The translations under genes were made by a program, and so were the position numbers. From Ligaoa zhengdingensis (GTDB lineage Bacteria; Bacillota; Clostridia; Oscillospirales; Ruminococcaceae), in contig NZ_JACRST010000009.1 in NCBI RefSeq assembly GCF_014384885.1, forward strand, positions 1 through 64,000: 64,000 nucleotides of DNA, given 5' to 3'. How positions within the stretch are numbered: the first letter of the stretch is position 1; each line of letters opens with the position of its first letter. The notes below the pieces were generated by a model. That model was not told the origin of the DNA. It saw only the letters and a list, made by a program, of their open reading frames with translations, and searched no databases. Of this stretch, positions 48,327 to 57,883 are shown in pieces.

Positions 48327-49289
48327 ATGATGATTAATCATAAATCAACGAGGCGCAGCCTGCGCACCGGTTGGATTGCAGCCGGGGCGGCGCTGGCTGT
48401 GGGCCTGATTGCAGCGGCGGTGCTGTGCCTGGCTCTGCGGCCGGACGAGGCCGCGCCGTCCGAGGTGATCCCGGCGGAATCCTCCGCGGTGGTAATGCCC
48501 TCTTCTTTGTCGAGTCAGGAGCCCGAGCCGGGGTCCCAATCGGAACCAGAGAGTCTCCCTGAGCCGTCCTCCTCACAGTCCCTCTCATCGGAGGAGCTGG
48601 CGGCCGAACCGGAGGAGAGCGGCGCGTCCTCCGCGGAGGAGGAACCGTCCGGCGAACAGCCCGCTCCGCTCTCTGGCGACGCACTGGTGCCGGAGGGCGA
48701 GGAGATGGATAACTCCTACTTCGACGATGCGGTGTTTGTCGGGGATTCGATCACCAGCGGTATTGCGCTGTACGGTGTGATGGCCAACACCAAGGTGCTG
48801 GCGGCGCAAAATATCAACCTGGCCTCGGTGTACACCTCGCCCGCCATCCGCCTGAAGGACGGCAGTAAGGTGGCGATCATGGACGCAATCGCCGGCGGGG
48901 ATTACCGGAAGATTTACGTGATGCTGGGCGGCAACGAGATTCGGGACGAGTCGGAGGAGGCGTTCTTAACCCGGTATAGTAAATTGATTGACGACTTGCG
49001 CGACCTGTATCCCGACGCGATTTTGTACATCCAATCCATTTTGCCGGTGACCAAAAACAACAGGTACCGCATGGATAACGCGCGCATCGACCGGTTCAAC
49101 GAGGCTTTGCTCGACCTCTGCTCCGAAAAAGGGATCCACTACCTGAATGTGGCCGAATGCTTTAAGGACGAAAAGGGGATGCTGCCCGATTCCGCTTCTC
49201 CTACCGACGGCATGCACTTTGGAACGGCCTACTATGAAAAATGGTTTGCCTATCTGCGCAAACACGCCCTGCCAGTCGAGGCGGAGTAG
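48327..49289 (+). CDS. Membrane-anchored SGNH/GDSL hydrolase
   Basis: A 320-aa protein. A single N-terminal transmembrane anchor (about residues 14-38) is followed by an acidic, Ser/Pro/Glu-rich linker (about 40-120). The SGNH domain (about 125-315) has block I VFVGDSITSG (catalytic Ser), block III GGNEIRD (Asn) and the terminal TDGMHFG (Asp-His). It probably de-O-acetylates or cleaves esters on an extracellular polymer; the substrate is unknown. AAGGGGCG precedes the tandem ATG at 48327. Confidence 0.85.
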   Translation: MMINHKSTRRSLRTGWIAAGAALAVGLIAAAVLCLALRPDEAAPSEVIPAESSAVVMPSSLSSQEPEPGSQSEPESLPEPSSSQSLSSEELAAEPEESGASSAEEEPSGEQPAPLSGDALVPEGEEMDNSYFDDAVFVGDSITSGIALYGVMANTKVLAAQNINLASVYTSPAIRLKDGSKVAIMDAIAGGDYRKIYVMLGGNEIRDESEEAFLTRYSKLIDDLRDLYPDAILYIQSILPVTKNNRYRMDNARIDRFNEALLDLCSEKGIHYLNVAECFKDEKGMLPDSASPTDGMHFGTAYYEKWFAYLRKHALPVEAE

Positions 49290-49326
49290 CACAGAGGTGT
49301 GCATAGTGCTGCGAAAAGAAGGAAAA

Positions 49327-49365
49327 CTGGGTTAGTCGGCGGATCGTTACAGCCGACTAAACCAG
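49327..49365 (+). promoter_or_regulatory. Leader hairpin upstream of the DUF1905 gene
   Basis: A 14-bp stem with one mismatch (49327-49340 with 49352-49365) ends 6 nt before the GGAGG of the next gene. No T-run follows. It may affect translation, or be the remains of a terminator for the SGNH gene. Confidence 0.45.
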
Positions 49366-49382
49366 AAGATGGAGGCTTTGCC

Positions 49383-49643
49383 ATGAAGCGGGAGTTTACA
49401 GCGCAGATCAAAAAGGTGCCGGATGTGGACGGCGCCTATGTGGAAATTCCCTTTGACGTAAAAGCGGTGTACGGCAAGGGTCGGGTCAAGGTGCACGCCA
49501 CCTTTGACGGGGAACCGTACGACGGCAGTTTGGTGCGGATGGGCACCCCCTGCCACATCATCGGTATCCGCAAGGAGATTCGGGCCAAGATCGGCAAGCA
49601 GCCGGGCGACTGGGTGGCTGTGACGGTGGAAGAACGGGACTAG
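49383..49643 (+). CDS. DUF1905 domain protein
   Basis: An 86-aa protein made only of the DUF1905 beta-barrel: EFTAQIKKVPDVDGAYVEIPFDV, then VKVHATFDGEPYDGSLVRMG and IRKEIRAKIGKQPGDWVAVTVEERD. The function of this domain is not established; it often occurs alone or next to YdeI-type domains. GGAGG lies 7 nt upstream of the ATG at 49383. Confidence 0.88.
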   Translation: MKREFTAQIKKVPDVDGAYVEIPFDVKAVYGKGRVKVHATFDGEPYDGSLVRMGTPCHIIGIRKEIRAKIGKQPGDWVAVTVEERD

Positions 49644-49693
49644 CGCGGCGGGCACATCATCGGTCGCGCTTTGACAGCACAGGAGGGAGTAAG

Positions 49694-50692
49694 ATGGCGA
49701 AACAGTCGAACCAAAAGCTCAAACTTTTGTATCTGTGGAGAATTTTAATGGAGCGCACCGACGAAGAGCATCCGATGACCACGGCCGAGTTGATTTCGGC
49801 ACTGGAAGGGTACGGCGTCCCGGCAGAGCGCAAGAGCATCTATGCCGACCTGGAGGCGCTCGAATTGTTCGGCTTGGACATCGTCCGGAACCGCCGTCGG
49901 GGCTGTTACGTGGGGGAACGGCCCTTTCAGCTCGCGGAGCTCAAGCTGCTCGTCGATGCGGTGCAGTCTTCCAGATTTATCACCCACCGTAAATCGGAGG
50001 AGCTCATCAAAAAAGTGGAGGGGCTGGCGAGCGTCCACCAGGCGCGCACACTTCAGCGGCAGGTGTACGTGGCGAATCGGATCAAGACGATGAACGAGAG
50101 CATCTACTACAATGTAGACAAGGTCCATTCCGCCATCTCTGCGGGGAAAAAGATCACCTTCCATTACTTCGAGTGGACCTGCGAGGGCAAAAAGCGCCTG
50201 CGGCACGATGGAAAGCTCTACCGCATCAGCCCGTGGGCGCTCACCTGGGACGACGAGAATTACTATATGATCGGGTTTGACAGCAAGCGGAACAGCATTC
50301 GCCACTACCGTGTGGACAAGATGCAGGACATCTCGGTCACCAAAGAAAACCGGGACGGGCAGGAGCATTTTGAGTGCTTCGATATGGCTGTTTACTCCAA
50401 AAAGATGTTCGGCATGTTCAATGGGCGCGAGGAAACCGTGCGCTTGCGCTTTGCCAACCGGCTGGCTGGCGTGGTGATCGACCGGTTCGGGCGGGATATC
50501 CCCATGACCCGCAGCGGCCCAGAGCATTTTGTCATCAACCTGCAGGTGGCGGTCAGCCCACAATTTCTTTCTTGGCTGTTCGCCTTCGGCGCAGACGTCA
50601 CGGTGCTGTCGCCGGACAGTGTGATCGATCAGCTGCGGCAGCAGGCGCAGGCCGTGCTGGGGCAGTACCAGCAGGGCGCGCCGGTCGGATGA
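49694..50692 (+). CDS. WYL-domain transcriptional regulator
   Basis: A 332-aa protein. The N-terminal winged helix (LLYLWRILMERTDEEHPMTTAELISAL) is followed by a WYL domain (about 135-215) with ITFHYFEW, YRISPWALTWDDENYYMIGFD and a C-terminal WCX region. WYL regulators bind nucleic-acid-type ligands in studied cases. The target is not clear; the genes that follow are on the same strand. AGGAGGGAG precedes the ATG. Confidence 0.88.
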   Translation: MAKQSNQKLKLLYLWRILMERTDEEHPMTTAELISALEGYGVPAERKSIYADLEALELFGLDIVRNRRRGCYVGERPFQLAELKLLVDAVQSSRFITHRKSEELIKKVEGLASVHQARTLQRQVYVANRIKTMNESIYYNVDKVHSAISAGKKITFHYFEWTCEGKKRLRHDGKLYRISPWALTWDDENYYMIGFDSKRNSIRHYRVDKMQDISVTKENRDGQEHFECFDMAVYSKKMFGMFNGREETVRLRFANRLAGVVIDRFGRDIPMTRSGPEHFVINLQVAVSPQFLSWLFAFGADVTVLSPDSVIDQLRQQAQAVLGQYQQGAPVG

Positions 50693-50760
50693 TATAGTCC
50701 TTCTTATGGGACACTTTCTGCGGTATAGTAGAGATACCAAAACGAAAGGAAGTGTCGGTC

Positions 50761-50889
50761 ATGAAGGAGTTCAGAATCAAGTGGGTAAAGGGGCATGTGG
50801 AAGTGTTCGATGCGGCGGGACGTTTTCTGTTCTCCGCCGACACCGAGCAGGAGGCTCTGGACGACCTGGAGGAATTGAGCGCGGCGTGA
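50761..50889 (+). CDS. 42-aa conserved-looking small protein
   Basis: ATG at 50761 with AAAGGAAGTG 6 nt upstream. The product reads MKEFRIKWVKGHVEVFDAAG, then FLFSADTEQEALDDLEELSAA. It is a compact beta-beta-alpha-like unit with an acidic C terminus. A -10-like TATAGT (50725-50730) lies about 30 nt upstream. Its stop is 20 nt before the AraC-type regulator, so the two are probably co-transcribed. Function unknown. Confidence 0.7.
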   Translation: MKEFRIKWVKGHVEVFDAAGRFLFSADTEQEALDDLEELSAA

Positions 50890-50909
50890 CCGCGCAGAGG
50901 GGGTGCGGG

Positions 50910-51734
50910 ATGCGGCTGCAATTTCAAAACCGCTGTTTCAACGAAATGGGGCGCACCGCGTCCCATCTCTACATCCGGCCGCACCCGCTGCTGCAACCAT
51001 ACGTCGCCCATTACACCATCACCATGGCGGGAGGAGAGGCGCGAACCGATACCCTCGCCTTGGTGCCGGACGCCAGCGGATGCCTGATTTTTGGTCCGAC
51101 CTCAAACGGCTTGCAGGGAACCGTCTACGGAGCTACAACCCGGACGGTGGTGGTCAACAACGACCTGGATGTGAACCCGCTGCGCCTGTTTGTGGAGTTC
51201 CTGCCCGGCGGGCTGGGGCGGTTTCTCTGCGCCGGCCCGGCCGAGCTCACCGATCTGCGGCCGGCCCTCTCCGACGTGGACCGCGGGCTGGAGCGGGCAG
51301 TGGCGGAGGCCTATGAGCGGGCGGAGGATCTCGACGCCTGGGTGTGTCTTGTAGAACAGCTCCTGCTCAGGCGGCTGCCGCCGGACGGCCTTCCAGCGCC
51401 CCTCTGTGCGGCGATGGCGCACGGCCGCGGCGCGGGCGGGCAGCTCACAGTGGCTCACCTGGCGGCTCTCGCGGGATACAGCGAGCGGCAGGTCAACCGG
51501 ATGTTCCGGGATCATGTCGGGGTGAGTGCAAAGACCTTTCTGCGTCTGGTGCGCATCAACGGCGCAATCCAGCGGATGCAGCGGCGCGAAGTCGCCCTGA
51601 CTACGCTTGCGCAGGAGTCGGGCTTTTACGATCAGTCGCACTTTATCCGCGAATTTAAGGCGGTGTGCGGGGTAACCCCGCGGCAATACCTCGAAGGGAT
51701 GTCCGGTTTTTACAATGAAGCGCTCAAATTCTGA
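50910..51734 (+). CDS. AraC family transcriptional regulator
   Basis: A 274-aa protein. The N-terminal domain resembles the DUF6597 sensor of AraC regulators (YIRPHPLLQPYVAHYTITM, LVPDASGCLIFG). The C-terminal double helix-turn-helix (about 175-265) includes LTVAHLAALAGYSERQVNRMFRDHVG and LAQESGFYDQSHFIREFKAVCGVTPRQY. The next gene, a VOC-family protein 39 nt downstream, is a plausible target. AGGGGGTG is upstream of the ATG at 50910. Confidence 0.88.
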   Translation: MRLQFQNRCFNEMGRTASHLYIRPHPLLQPYVAHYTITMAGGEARTDTLALVPDASGCLIFGPTSNGLQGTVYGATTRTVVVNNDLDVNPLRLFVEFLPGGLGRFLCAGPAELTDLRPALSDVDRGLERAVAEAYERAEDLDAWVCLVEQLLLRRLPPDGLPAPLCAAMAHGRGAGGQLTVAHLAALAGYSERQVNRMFRDHVGVSAKTFLRLVRINGAIQRMQRREVALTTLAQESGFYDQSHFIREFKAVCGVTPRQYLEGMSGFYNEALKF

Positions 51735-51773
51735 GGTATGATGGGGGAAACCAAAGAGAAAGGGGCGATTGAA

Positions 51774-52247
51774 ATGAAATTAGAAGGATTTTTGTTGTCG
51801 GTGACGGATATGGCCCGTTCGCGGCAGTTTTATGAGACGGTTCTGGGGCGCAAAGTGATTCAGGATTTCGGCGCCAACCTCACGTTTGAGGGCGGGCCGG
51901 TGCTTCAGGCGAGGTTTACTCAAATGCTGGGGCTCGACCCGGCCACAGAAGTGAAGCGTTCCCACAATGCGGAGCTTTACTTTGAGGAGGAAAAGATCGA
52001 CGAATTTGTCAAAAGCCTGGAGCAGATGGGCGGCATTCAGTATGTGCATCCGTTGCTGGAGCAGCCGTGGGGCCAGCGGGTGGTGCGGTTTTATGACCCG
52101 GACGGCCACATCATCGAGGTGGGGGAGCCGATGGACTGTGTGGTAGGCCGTCTGCTGCGCGAAGGGATGCCCGCCGAACAGGTCGCTGAGCGCACCATGT
52201 TCCCGCTTGAGTTTGTCCGCATGGTGGAAGAGCAAAGTAAACGGTAA
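51774..52247 (+). CDS. VOC superfamily (glyoxalase-like) protein
   Basis: A 157-aa protein with paired beta-alpha-beta-beta-beta modules: FLLSVTDMARSRQFYETVLGRKV and later RVVRFYDPDGHIIEVGE, whose Glu is a usual metal ligand. The C-terminal 30 residues extend past the VOC fold. Catalytic function cannot be assigned: glyoxalase, bleomycin-type binding and dioxygenase members all look like this. AAGGGGCG precedes the ATG at 51774. Confidence 0.85.
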   Translation: MKLEGFLLSVTDMARSRQFYETVLGRKVIQDFGANLTFEGGPVLQARFTQMLGLDPATEVKRSHNAELYFEEEKIDEFVKSLEQMGGIQYVHPLLEQPWGQRVVRFYDPDGHIIEVGEPMDCVVGRLLREGMPAEQVAERTMFPLEFVRMVEEQSKR

Positions 52248-52265
52248 AGCGAGGTGCAGACAGCT

Positions 52266-52541
52266 GTGAAGACCGATCTCAAGATCATCCCCGGCGTGGG
52301 CAAATCGATAGAGCAGGACCTGATTGCGATCGGTTATCCATCGGTGGCGTCGCTGCGCGGGGCCGACCCCGAGGATATGTACAATCGGGAGTGCATCCGC
52401 AAGGGATGCGCAGTCGACCGCTGTGTGCTCTATGTCTTTCGCTGCGCGGTCTATTTCGCTGAGACAGAATAGCCCGATCCGGAAAAGCTCCGCTGGTGGT
52501 ATTGGAAAAACCACGAGTACCACAGCGTTTTTTCAAAATAG
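52266..52541 (+). pseudogene. Cdd1-like (pathogenicity locus) helix-hairpin-helix protein with an internal amber codon
   Basis: From GTG at 52266 (GAGGTG 9 nt upstream) the frame gives DLKIIPGVGKSIEQDLIAIG, a helix-hairpin-helix motif, and CVLYVFRCAVYFAETE. TAG at 52470-52472 interrupts it. The same frame continues as PDPEKLRWWYWKNHEYHSVF and ends at 52541. Cdd1 proteins of about 90 aa normally read through this point into the Trp-rich end, so a single nonsense change seems to have split the gene. The short 68-aa form might still fold. Confidence 0.75.
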
Positions 52542-52554
52542 TGGCGTAAACTTT

Positions 52555-52590
52555 GAAACGGCAGGACATTTCGCCTGCCGTTTCATTTTT
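52555..52590 (+). terminator. Terminator after the Cdd1-like gene
   Basis: An 11-bp perfect stem GAAACGGCAGG (52555-52565) / CCTGCCGTTTC (52574-52584) followed by ATTTTT. Confidence 0.88.
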
Positions 52591-52627
52591 GCTATACTTT
52601 TACATAGTAAAAATGGCCATATGCCCT

Positions 52628-52650
52628 CTCTGACGGCACGGCCGTCAGAG
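52628..52650. repeat. Perfect 10-bp inverted repeat upstream of the oxidoreductase gene
   Basis: CTCTGACGGC (52628-52637) and GCCGTCAGAG (52641-52650) with a 3-nt loop and no T-run. It lies about 140 bp upstream of the -10 of the next gene. Function unknown. Confidence 0.5.
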
Positions 52651-52787
52651 TAAAGTGCGTGGGTTGGGGACGGCTCACATGCACAAAAAACTCCATGCAC
52701 GCAACTTTTGATAAATTTCGTGGTGCGCACTGGTGCATGAAACTTTGTGTTCAAAAGATTCCTATGTTCAACCGCTGCAAAATTCGA

Positions 52788-52793
52788 TATAAT
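52788..52793 (+). promoter_or_regulatory. -10 element of the Gfo/Idh/MocA gene
   Basis: TATAAT, 22 nt upstream of the ATG. The -35 is poor (TGTTCA at 52765-52770, 17 bp away). Confidence 0.5.
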
Positions 52794-52815
52794 AGAGTCG
52801 ATGGAGGGATGCAAA

Positions 52816-53913
52816 ATGGAGAGAATACGGGTCGGCATCATCGGCAACGGATGGCGCACCGGCTTTTATTTGCGGGTGATCGACGCGCTGCCGGATATCT
52901 TTGAGCTGACGGGGATGCTCTTTCGCAACAGCGAAAAGGCTAGCCGCTTCGCGCAGGAGCGGCCTGGCAAGGCTTTCACCGATCTGGACAAGTTTCTGGC
53001 GCAAAATCCGGACTATGTGATCCTGTGCGTGCGCGGCGCGGCGCTCGCCTACAGCGAGCTGCTCTACCCGCGCGGGGTGCCTGTGCTCACCGAGACCCCC
53101 GCCGCCAACGGCCTGGAGGAGCTCACCCGCCTGTGGGAACTAAAGCAGCGGTACGACGCGCGGGTTCAGGTGTTCGAGCACTGCCACCTGTTCCCCTACC
53201 AGGCGGCGGTTCGCGAGGTGGTGCGCAGCGGGCTGCTGGGCGAGGTGCACAGCTTGCGCATCTCCATGCTGCACGATTACCACGCGGTCAGCAACATCCG
53301 GCTGTTGCTCGGCGTGCAGGACGAGCCCTGCGCGGTGGATGCGCGCCTTTACCATTTCCCGGTCACAGCGACCTGCGGCCGCAGCGGCATGGACGCCTCC
53401 GGCGCGGTCAACGACAAGGGCAACCGCAAGGTCGCCACTTTCCGGTTCGAGGGCGGCAAGACCGCGTTTTATGATTTTTGCAACGATCAATACTTCAACT
53501 ATATCCACACCCGCCACATGCAGGTGTGGGGCAGCCGGGGCGAAATCTGCGACAATACCGTAAATTTTTTAAACGAGGAGAATCTTCCCGTCACCCTGTC
53601 CCTGCACCGTGTGGATCTGGGGCGCGACGGTAACCTGGAGGGCTACTGTCACCGGGGTATCCTGCTGGGGGAGCGGTTCGTCTACCAAAACCCCTTTGCG
53701 GAAAAGATGGCGCGGCTGAATGACGACGAGATCGCCACGGCGCAGCGGATGTTGGAGATGGGGCGCTACGTGCGCGGCGGTGCGGAGTGCTACCCGCTGT
53801 GCGAGTCGCTTCAGGATGCCTATCTGGCGCTGCTGATGGATCAGGCGATCGCCACCGGCCGGGAGCAGGCGGCACAGCCGCAGGCGTGGCACAGCGCGCT
53901 GCACAAGCGATAA
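52816..53913 (+). CDS. Gfo/Idh/MocA family oxidoreductase
   Basis: A 365-aa NAD(P)-dependent dehydrogenase. The N-terminal Rossmann domain has IRVGIIGNGWRTGFYLRVIDALP and VLTETPAANGLEEL (place of the EKP motif, here ETP, which lacks the usual Lys). The C-terminal alpha/beta domain starts near residue 125 (FEHCHLFPYQAAVREVVRSG). Loss of the canonical Lys suggests an atypical reaction or a binding role. GGAGGG lies 7 nt upstream of the ATG. It is monocistronic as far as can be seen; the substrate is probably a sugar or inositol derivative. Confidence 0.85.
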   Translation: MERIRVGIIGNGWRTGFYLRVIDALPDIFELTGMLFRNSEKASRFAQERPGKAFTDLDKFLAQNPDYVILCVRGAALAYSELLYPRGVPVLTETPAANGLEELTRLWELKQRYDARVQVFEHCHLFPYQAAVREVVRSGLLGEVHSLRISMLHDYHAVSNIRLLLGVQDEPCAVDARLYHFPVTATCGRSGMDASGAVNDKGNRKVATFRFEGGKTAFYDFCNDQYFNYIHTRHMQVWGSRGEICDNTVNFLNEENLPVTLSLHRVDLGRDGNLEGYCHRGILLGERFVYQNPFAEKMARLNDDEIATAQRMLEMGRYVRGGAECYPLCESLQDAYLALLMDQAIATGREQAAQPQAWHSALHKR

Positions 53914-54015
53914 AGCGATACTTTGTAACATTAGAACTTGCCGCTGCGACGGCGGCTGTTCTACAATGGGAATAACCAGAATTGCAACATTCAATTGGAA
54001 CGGAGGCGCGGAGCG

Positions 54016-55296
54016 ATGGCCTTGACCAGAGAAATCTATGAGCGATACGTCAATATTTTGCGGGAGGAATTGATCCCGGCCCTGGGGTGCACCGAACCGA
54101 TTGCGATCGCCTATGCGGCGGCAAAAGCGCGCGAGGTGCTCGGCGGCATGCCCGAACGGATCGTGGCCGAATGCAGCGGCAACATCGTCAAAAATGTCAA
54201 GGGCGTGGTGGTGCCGACCACCAAGGACCTGCGCGGCATCGAGGCGGCCGCGATTATCGGCGTGGTGGGCGGCGACGCGAGCAGGCAGCTGGAGGTGCTC
54301 AGCAACGTCACACAGGAGCACCTCGACCGCGCCAAGGCGATGATCGACGCCGGGGTGTGCGAGGAGAAGCTACTCGAAACCAGGGCCAAGCTGCACATCG
54401 TCGTCCGCGTGTACCGGGGCGGTGACAGCGCGATGGTGGAGATCATCCACACCCACACCGGCATCGTGCACATCGAGAAAAACGGGGAGGTGATCCTCGA
54501 TATCCCCCATTCTGAGAGCGAAGAAGAGGAGGCCGCCACCAGCCGCGACTGCCTGAACATCGCGGACATCGTGGAATTCGCCAATACCGTGGACGTGGAC
54601 GACGTGCGCGACGTATTGGCCAAGCAGGTGGCGTACAACACAGCCATCTCCGACGAGGGGCTGCACCGCATCTACGGGGCGAACATCGGCATCACCCTGC
54701 TGAGCGTGTACGGGGACGATGTGAAGACCCGCGCCAAGGCGGCGGCTGCCGCCGGGTCGGATGCGCGCATGAGCGGGTGTGAGATGCCGGTGGTCATCAA
54801 TTCGGGCAGCGGCAACCAGGGCATGACCGTATCTCTGCCGGTCATCGAATACGCCAAGGAGCTGTGCGTCACCACCGACCGGCTTTACCGGGCGCTGTGC
54901 GTCAGCAACCTGGTGGCGATTCATCAGAAGGCCAAAATCGGCCGACTCTCGGCCTACTGCGGCGCGGTGAGCGCGGCGGCGGGCGCGGGCGCGGGCGTCA
55001 CTTATCTCTACGGCGGCGGGGTGGAGGAGATCTCCGAGACGATCACCAGCACCCTGGCCAACGTATCGGGCATCGTGTGCGACGGCGCGAAGCCGAGCTG
55101 CGCGGCCAAAATCGCCTCCAGCGTGGACGCGGCGCTGCTCGCCTGCTACATGACCATGCAGAAGCGCCGTTTCCGCCCCGGCGAGGGGATTGTGAAGGCG
55201 GGGGTGGAGGACACCATCGACAGCGTGTCCCGCCTCGCCAAGGACGGGATGCAGGTGACCGACGAGGAAATTCTCAAGATTATGATCGACCGGTGA
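54016..55296 (+). CDS. UPF0597 / L-cysteine desulfidase family protein (CyuA-like)
   Basis: A 426-aa protein of the iron-sulfur serine/cysteine lyase family. The signature ALGCTEPIAIAYAAA near the N terminus, GCEMPVVINSGSGNQGMTVSLPV in the middle, GAVSAAAGAGAGVTYLYGG and CDGAKPSCAAKIASSVDAAL contain the Cys that would hold a 4Fe-4S cluster. Relatives degrade L-cysteine to pyruvate, ammonia and sulfide; some related proteins act on serine. GGAGG lies 9 nt upstream of the ATG. No partner transporter is next to it. Confidence 0.9.
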   Translation: MALTREIYERYVNILREELIPALGCTEPIAIAYAAAKAREVLGGMPERIVAECSGNIVKNVKGVVVPTTKDLRGIEAAAIIGVVGGDASRQLEVLSNVTQEHLDRAKAMIDAGVCEEKLLETRAKLHIVVRVYRGGDSAMVEIIHTHTGIVHIEKNGEVILDIPHSESEEEEAATSRDCLNIADIVEFANTVDVDDVRDVLAKQVAYNTAISDEGLHRIYGANIGITLLSVYGDDVKTRAKAAAAAGSDARMSGCEMPVVINSGSGNQGMTVSLPVIEYAKELCVTTDRLYRALCVSNLVAIHQKAKIGRLSAYCGAVSAAAGAGAGVTYLYGGGVEEISETITSTLANVSGIVCDGAKPSCAAKIASSVDAALLACYMTMQKRRFRPGEGIVKAGVEDTIDSVSRLAKDGMQVTDEEILKIMIDR

Positions 55297-55312
55297 GCCA
55301 TCGGAAGAGAGA

Positions 55313-55351
55313 AAAGGGCGGATTCCCGAAGCAAACGGGGATCCGCCCTTT
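55313..55351. terminator. Terminator between the CyuA-like gene and glpK
   Basis: An 11-bp perfect stem AAAGGGCGGAT (55313-55323) / ATCCGCCCTTT (55341-55351) between convergent genes. Confidence 0.8.
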
Positions 55352-55369
55352 GTGCGTCTTAAAATCCGG

Positions 55370-56854
<1,485 letters not shown>

Positions 56855-56899
56855 CGGTTAACGCTCCTCTCTCAAAATGAACGGGTGATTACACGTTTT

Positions 56900-56928
56900 A
56901 TTATAGAGCAAAGGCGGGCGGATTGCAA
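56900..56928 (-). promoter_or_regulatory. glpK promoter
   Basis: On the minus strand TTGCAA (56923-56928) and a perfect TATAAT (56900-56905) are 17 bp apart. It starts 8 bp past the rnfB stop codon; no clear Rnf-operon terminator lies between. Confidence 0.78.
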
Positions 56929-56935
56929 AGCCCGG

Positions 56936-57268
56936 TCAGCTTTTTTGCGGGCGCTGGGGCGGCTTTTTGCGGGCGGCCATGCCCTCAAACGGCACCCCCA
57001 TCAGGTCGCAGAGCTTCCGCGCGGTGGCTTCCCGCCCTGGGACGCAGCGGTTGGGGGCCGCGCCCTCCTCAACCACCGCTTTGGCGTATTGGTCGCAGCC
57101 GGGGTAACCGCAGGCCCCGCAGTTGATTCCCGGCAGAAACGAGCGCGCCTCCTCCACCTTTTTGCCCACAGGAATGGTCAAAAAGCGGCTGGCCAGCGCC
57201 AGCAGCAGGCCGGCCGCAACGCCGATGGCGGTGAGCAGGGCGACCGGAAACCAGATTTGTTCGAGCAT
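56936..57268 (-). CDS. rnfB: RnfB, short form (membrane anchor plus one Fe-S motif)
   Basis: A 110-aa protein with one N-terminal transmembrane helix (residues about 5-30) and the RnfB 4Fe-4S motif PGINCGACGYPGCDQYAKAV, with a fourth Cys after about 16 residues. The protein then ends with a basic tail (KKPPQRPQKS). Usual RnfB proteins are about 190 to over 300 aa and have one or more 2[4Fe-4S] ferredoxin modules after this domain. No such sequence lies downstream in any frame before glpK, so this is not a simple frameshift. It is the last gene of the rnfCDGEAB operon. Confidence 0.85.
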   Translation of the reverse strand: MLEQIWFPVALLTAIGVAAGLLLALASRFLTIPVGKKVEEARSFLPGINCGACGYPGCDQYAKAVVEEGAAPNRCVPGREATARKLCDLMGVPFEGMAARKKPPQRPQKS

Positions 57269-57283
57269 AAAAGCGCCTCCTTG

Positions 57284-57883
57284 TTATCGGAAAATGCCGT
57301 CCACCACCCCGCCGAAGCCGAGGAAGGACAGCGCCACGATCGATGCTGAGATCAGCGTGATGGGAAGACCCTGGAAGGCTTCGAGCACCCGGCTGTTCTC
57401 CAGGCGGATGCGCACCCCGGCGAACAGCAGCATCGCCAGCAGGAAACCGAGCCCGGCGCCCAGGGCGTGCGCGAGCGCGGTGAGGTAGCCGTAACCCTCC
57501 TGGATATTGAGCAGGGTGACGCCCAGCACCGCACAGTTGGTGGTGATGAGCGGCAGGTAGATGCCCAGCGTGCGGTGCAGCGAGGGCAAAAAGCGGCCCA
57601 ATACCAGCTCAACCAACTGCACGAAAGCGGCGATCACCAGGATGAAGGTGAGGGTGTCGAGGTACGCGAGCCCGTTTGGTTCTAGCAGATAGGTGTAGAT
57701 GGGATAGGTCACGGCAGTGGCTGCGACCATCACGAAGATAACCGCGCAGCTCATGCCGAAGGCGGGTCCCACCTTTTTGGAGACGCCCAGGAACGGGCAG
57801 ATGCCCATAAAACGGGTCAACACAAAGTTGTCCACCAAAATCGCGCTGAACAGCACGATGCTAAGTTCTCGCGCCAGCTCCAT
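57284..57883 (-). CDS. rnfA: RnfA, electron transport complex membrane subunit
   Basis: A 199-aa protein with six transmembrane helices. The family motifs are NFVLTRFMGICPFLGVSKKV (with the conserved Cys thought to help bind an intramembrane FeS cluster) and ITTNCAVLGVTLLN. It is homologous to RnfE and inserted in opposite topology. The gene follows rnfE directly. The complex couples ferredoxin:NAD oxidoreduction to Na+ or H+ export. Confidence 0.95.
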   Translation of the reverse strand: MELARELSIVLFSAILVDNFVLTRFMGICPFLGVSKKVGPAFGMSCAVIFVMVAATAVTYPIYTYLLEPNGLAYLDTLTFILVIAAFVQLVELVLGRFLPSLHRTLGIYLPLITTNCAVLGVTLLNIQEGYGYLTALAHALGAGLGFLLAMLLFAGVRIRLENSRVLEAFQGLPITLISASIVALSFLGFGGVVDGIFR

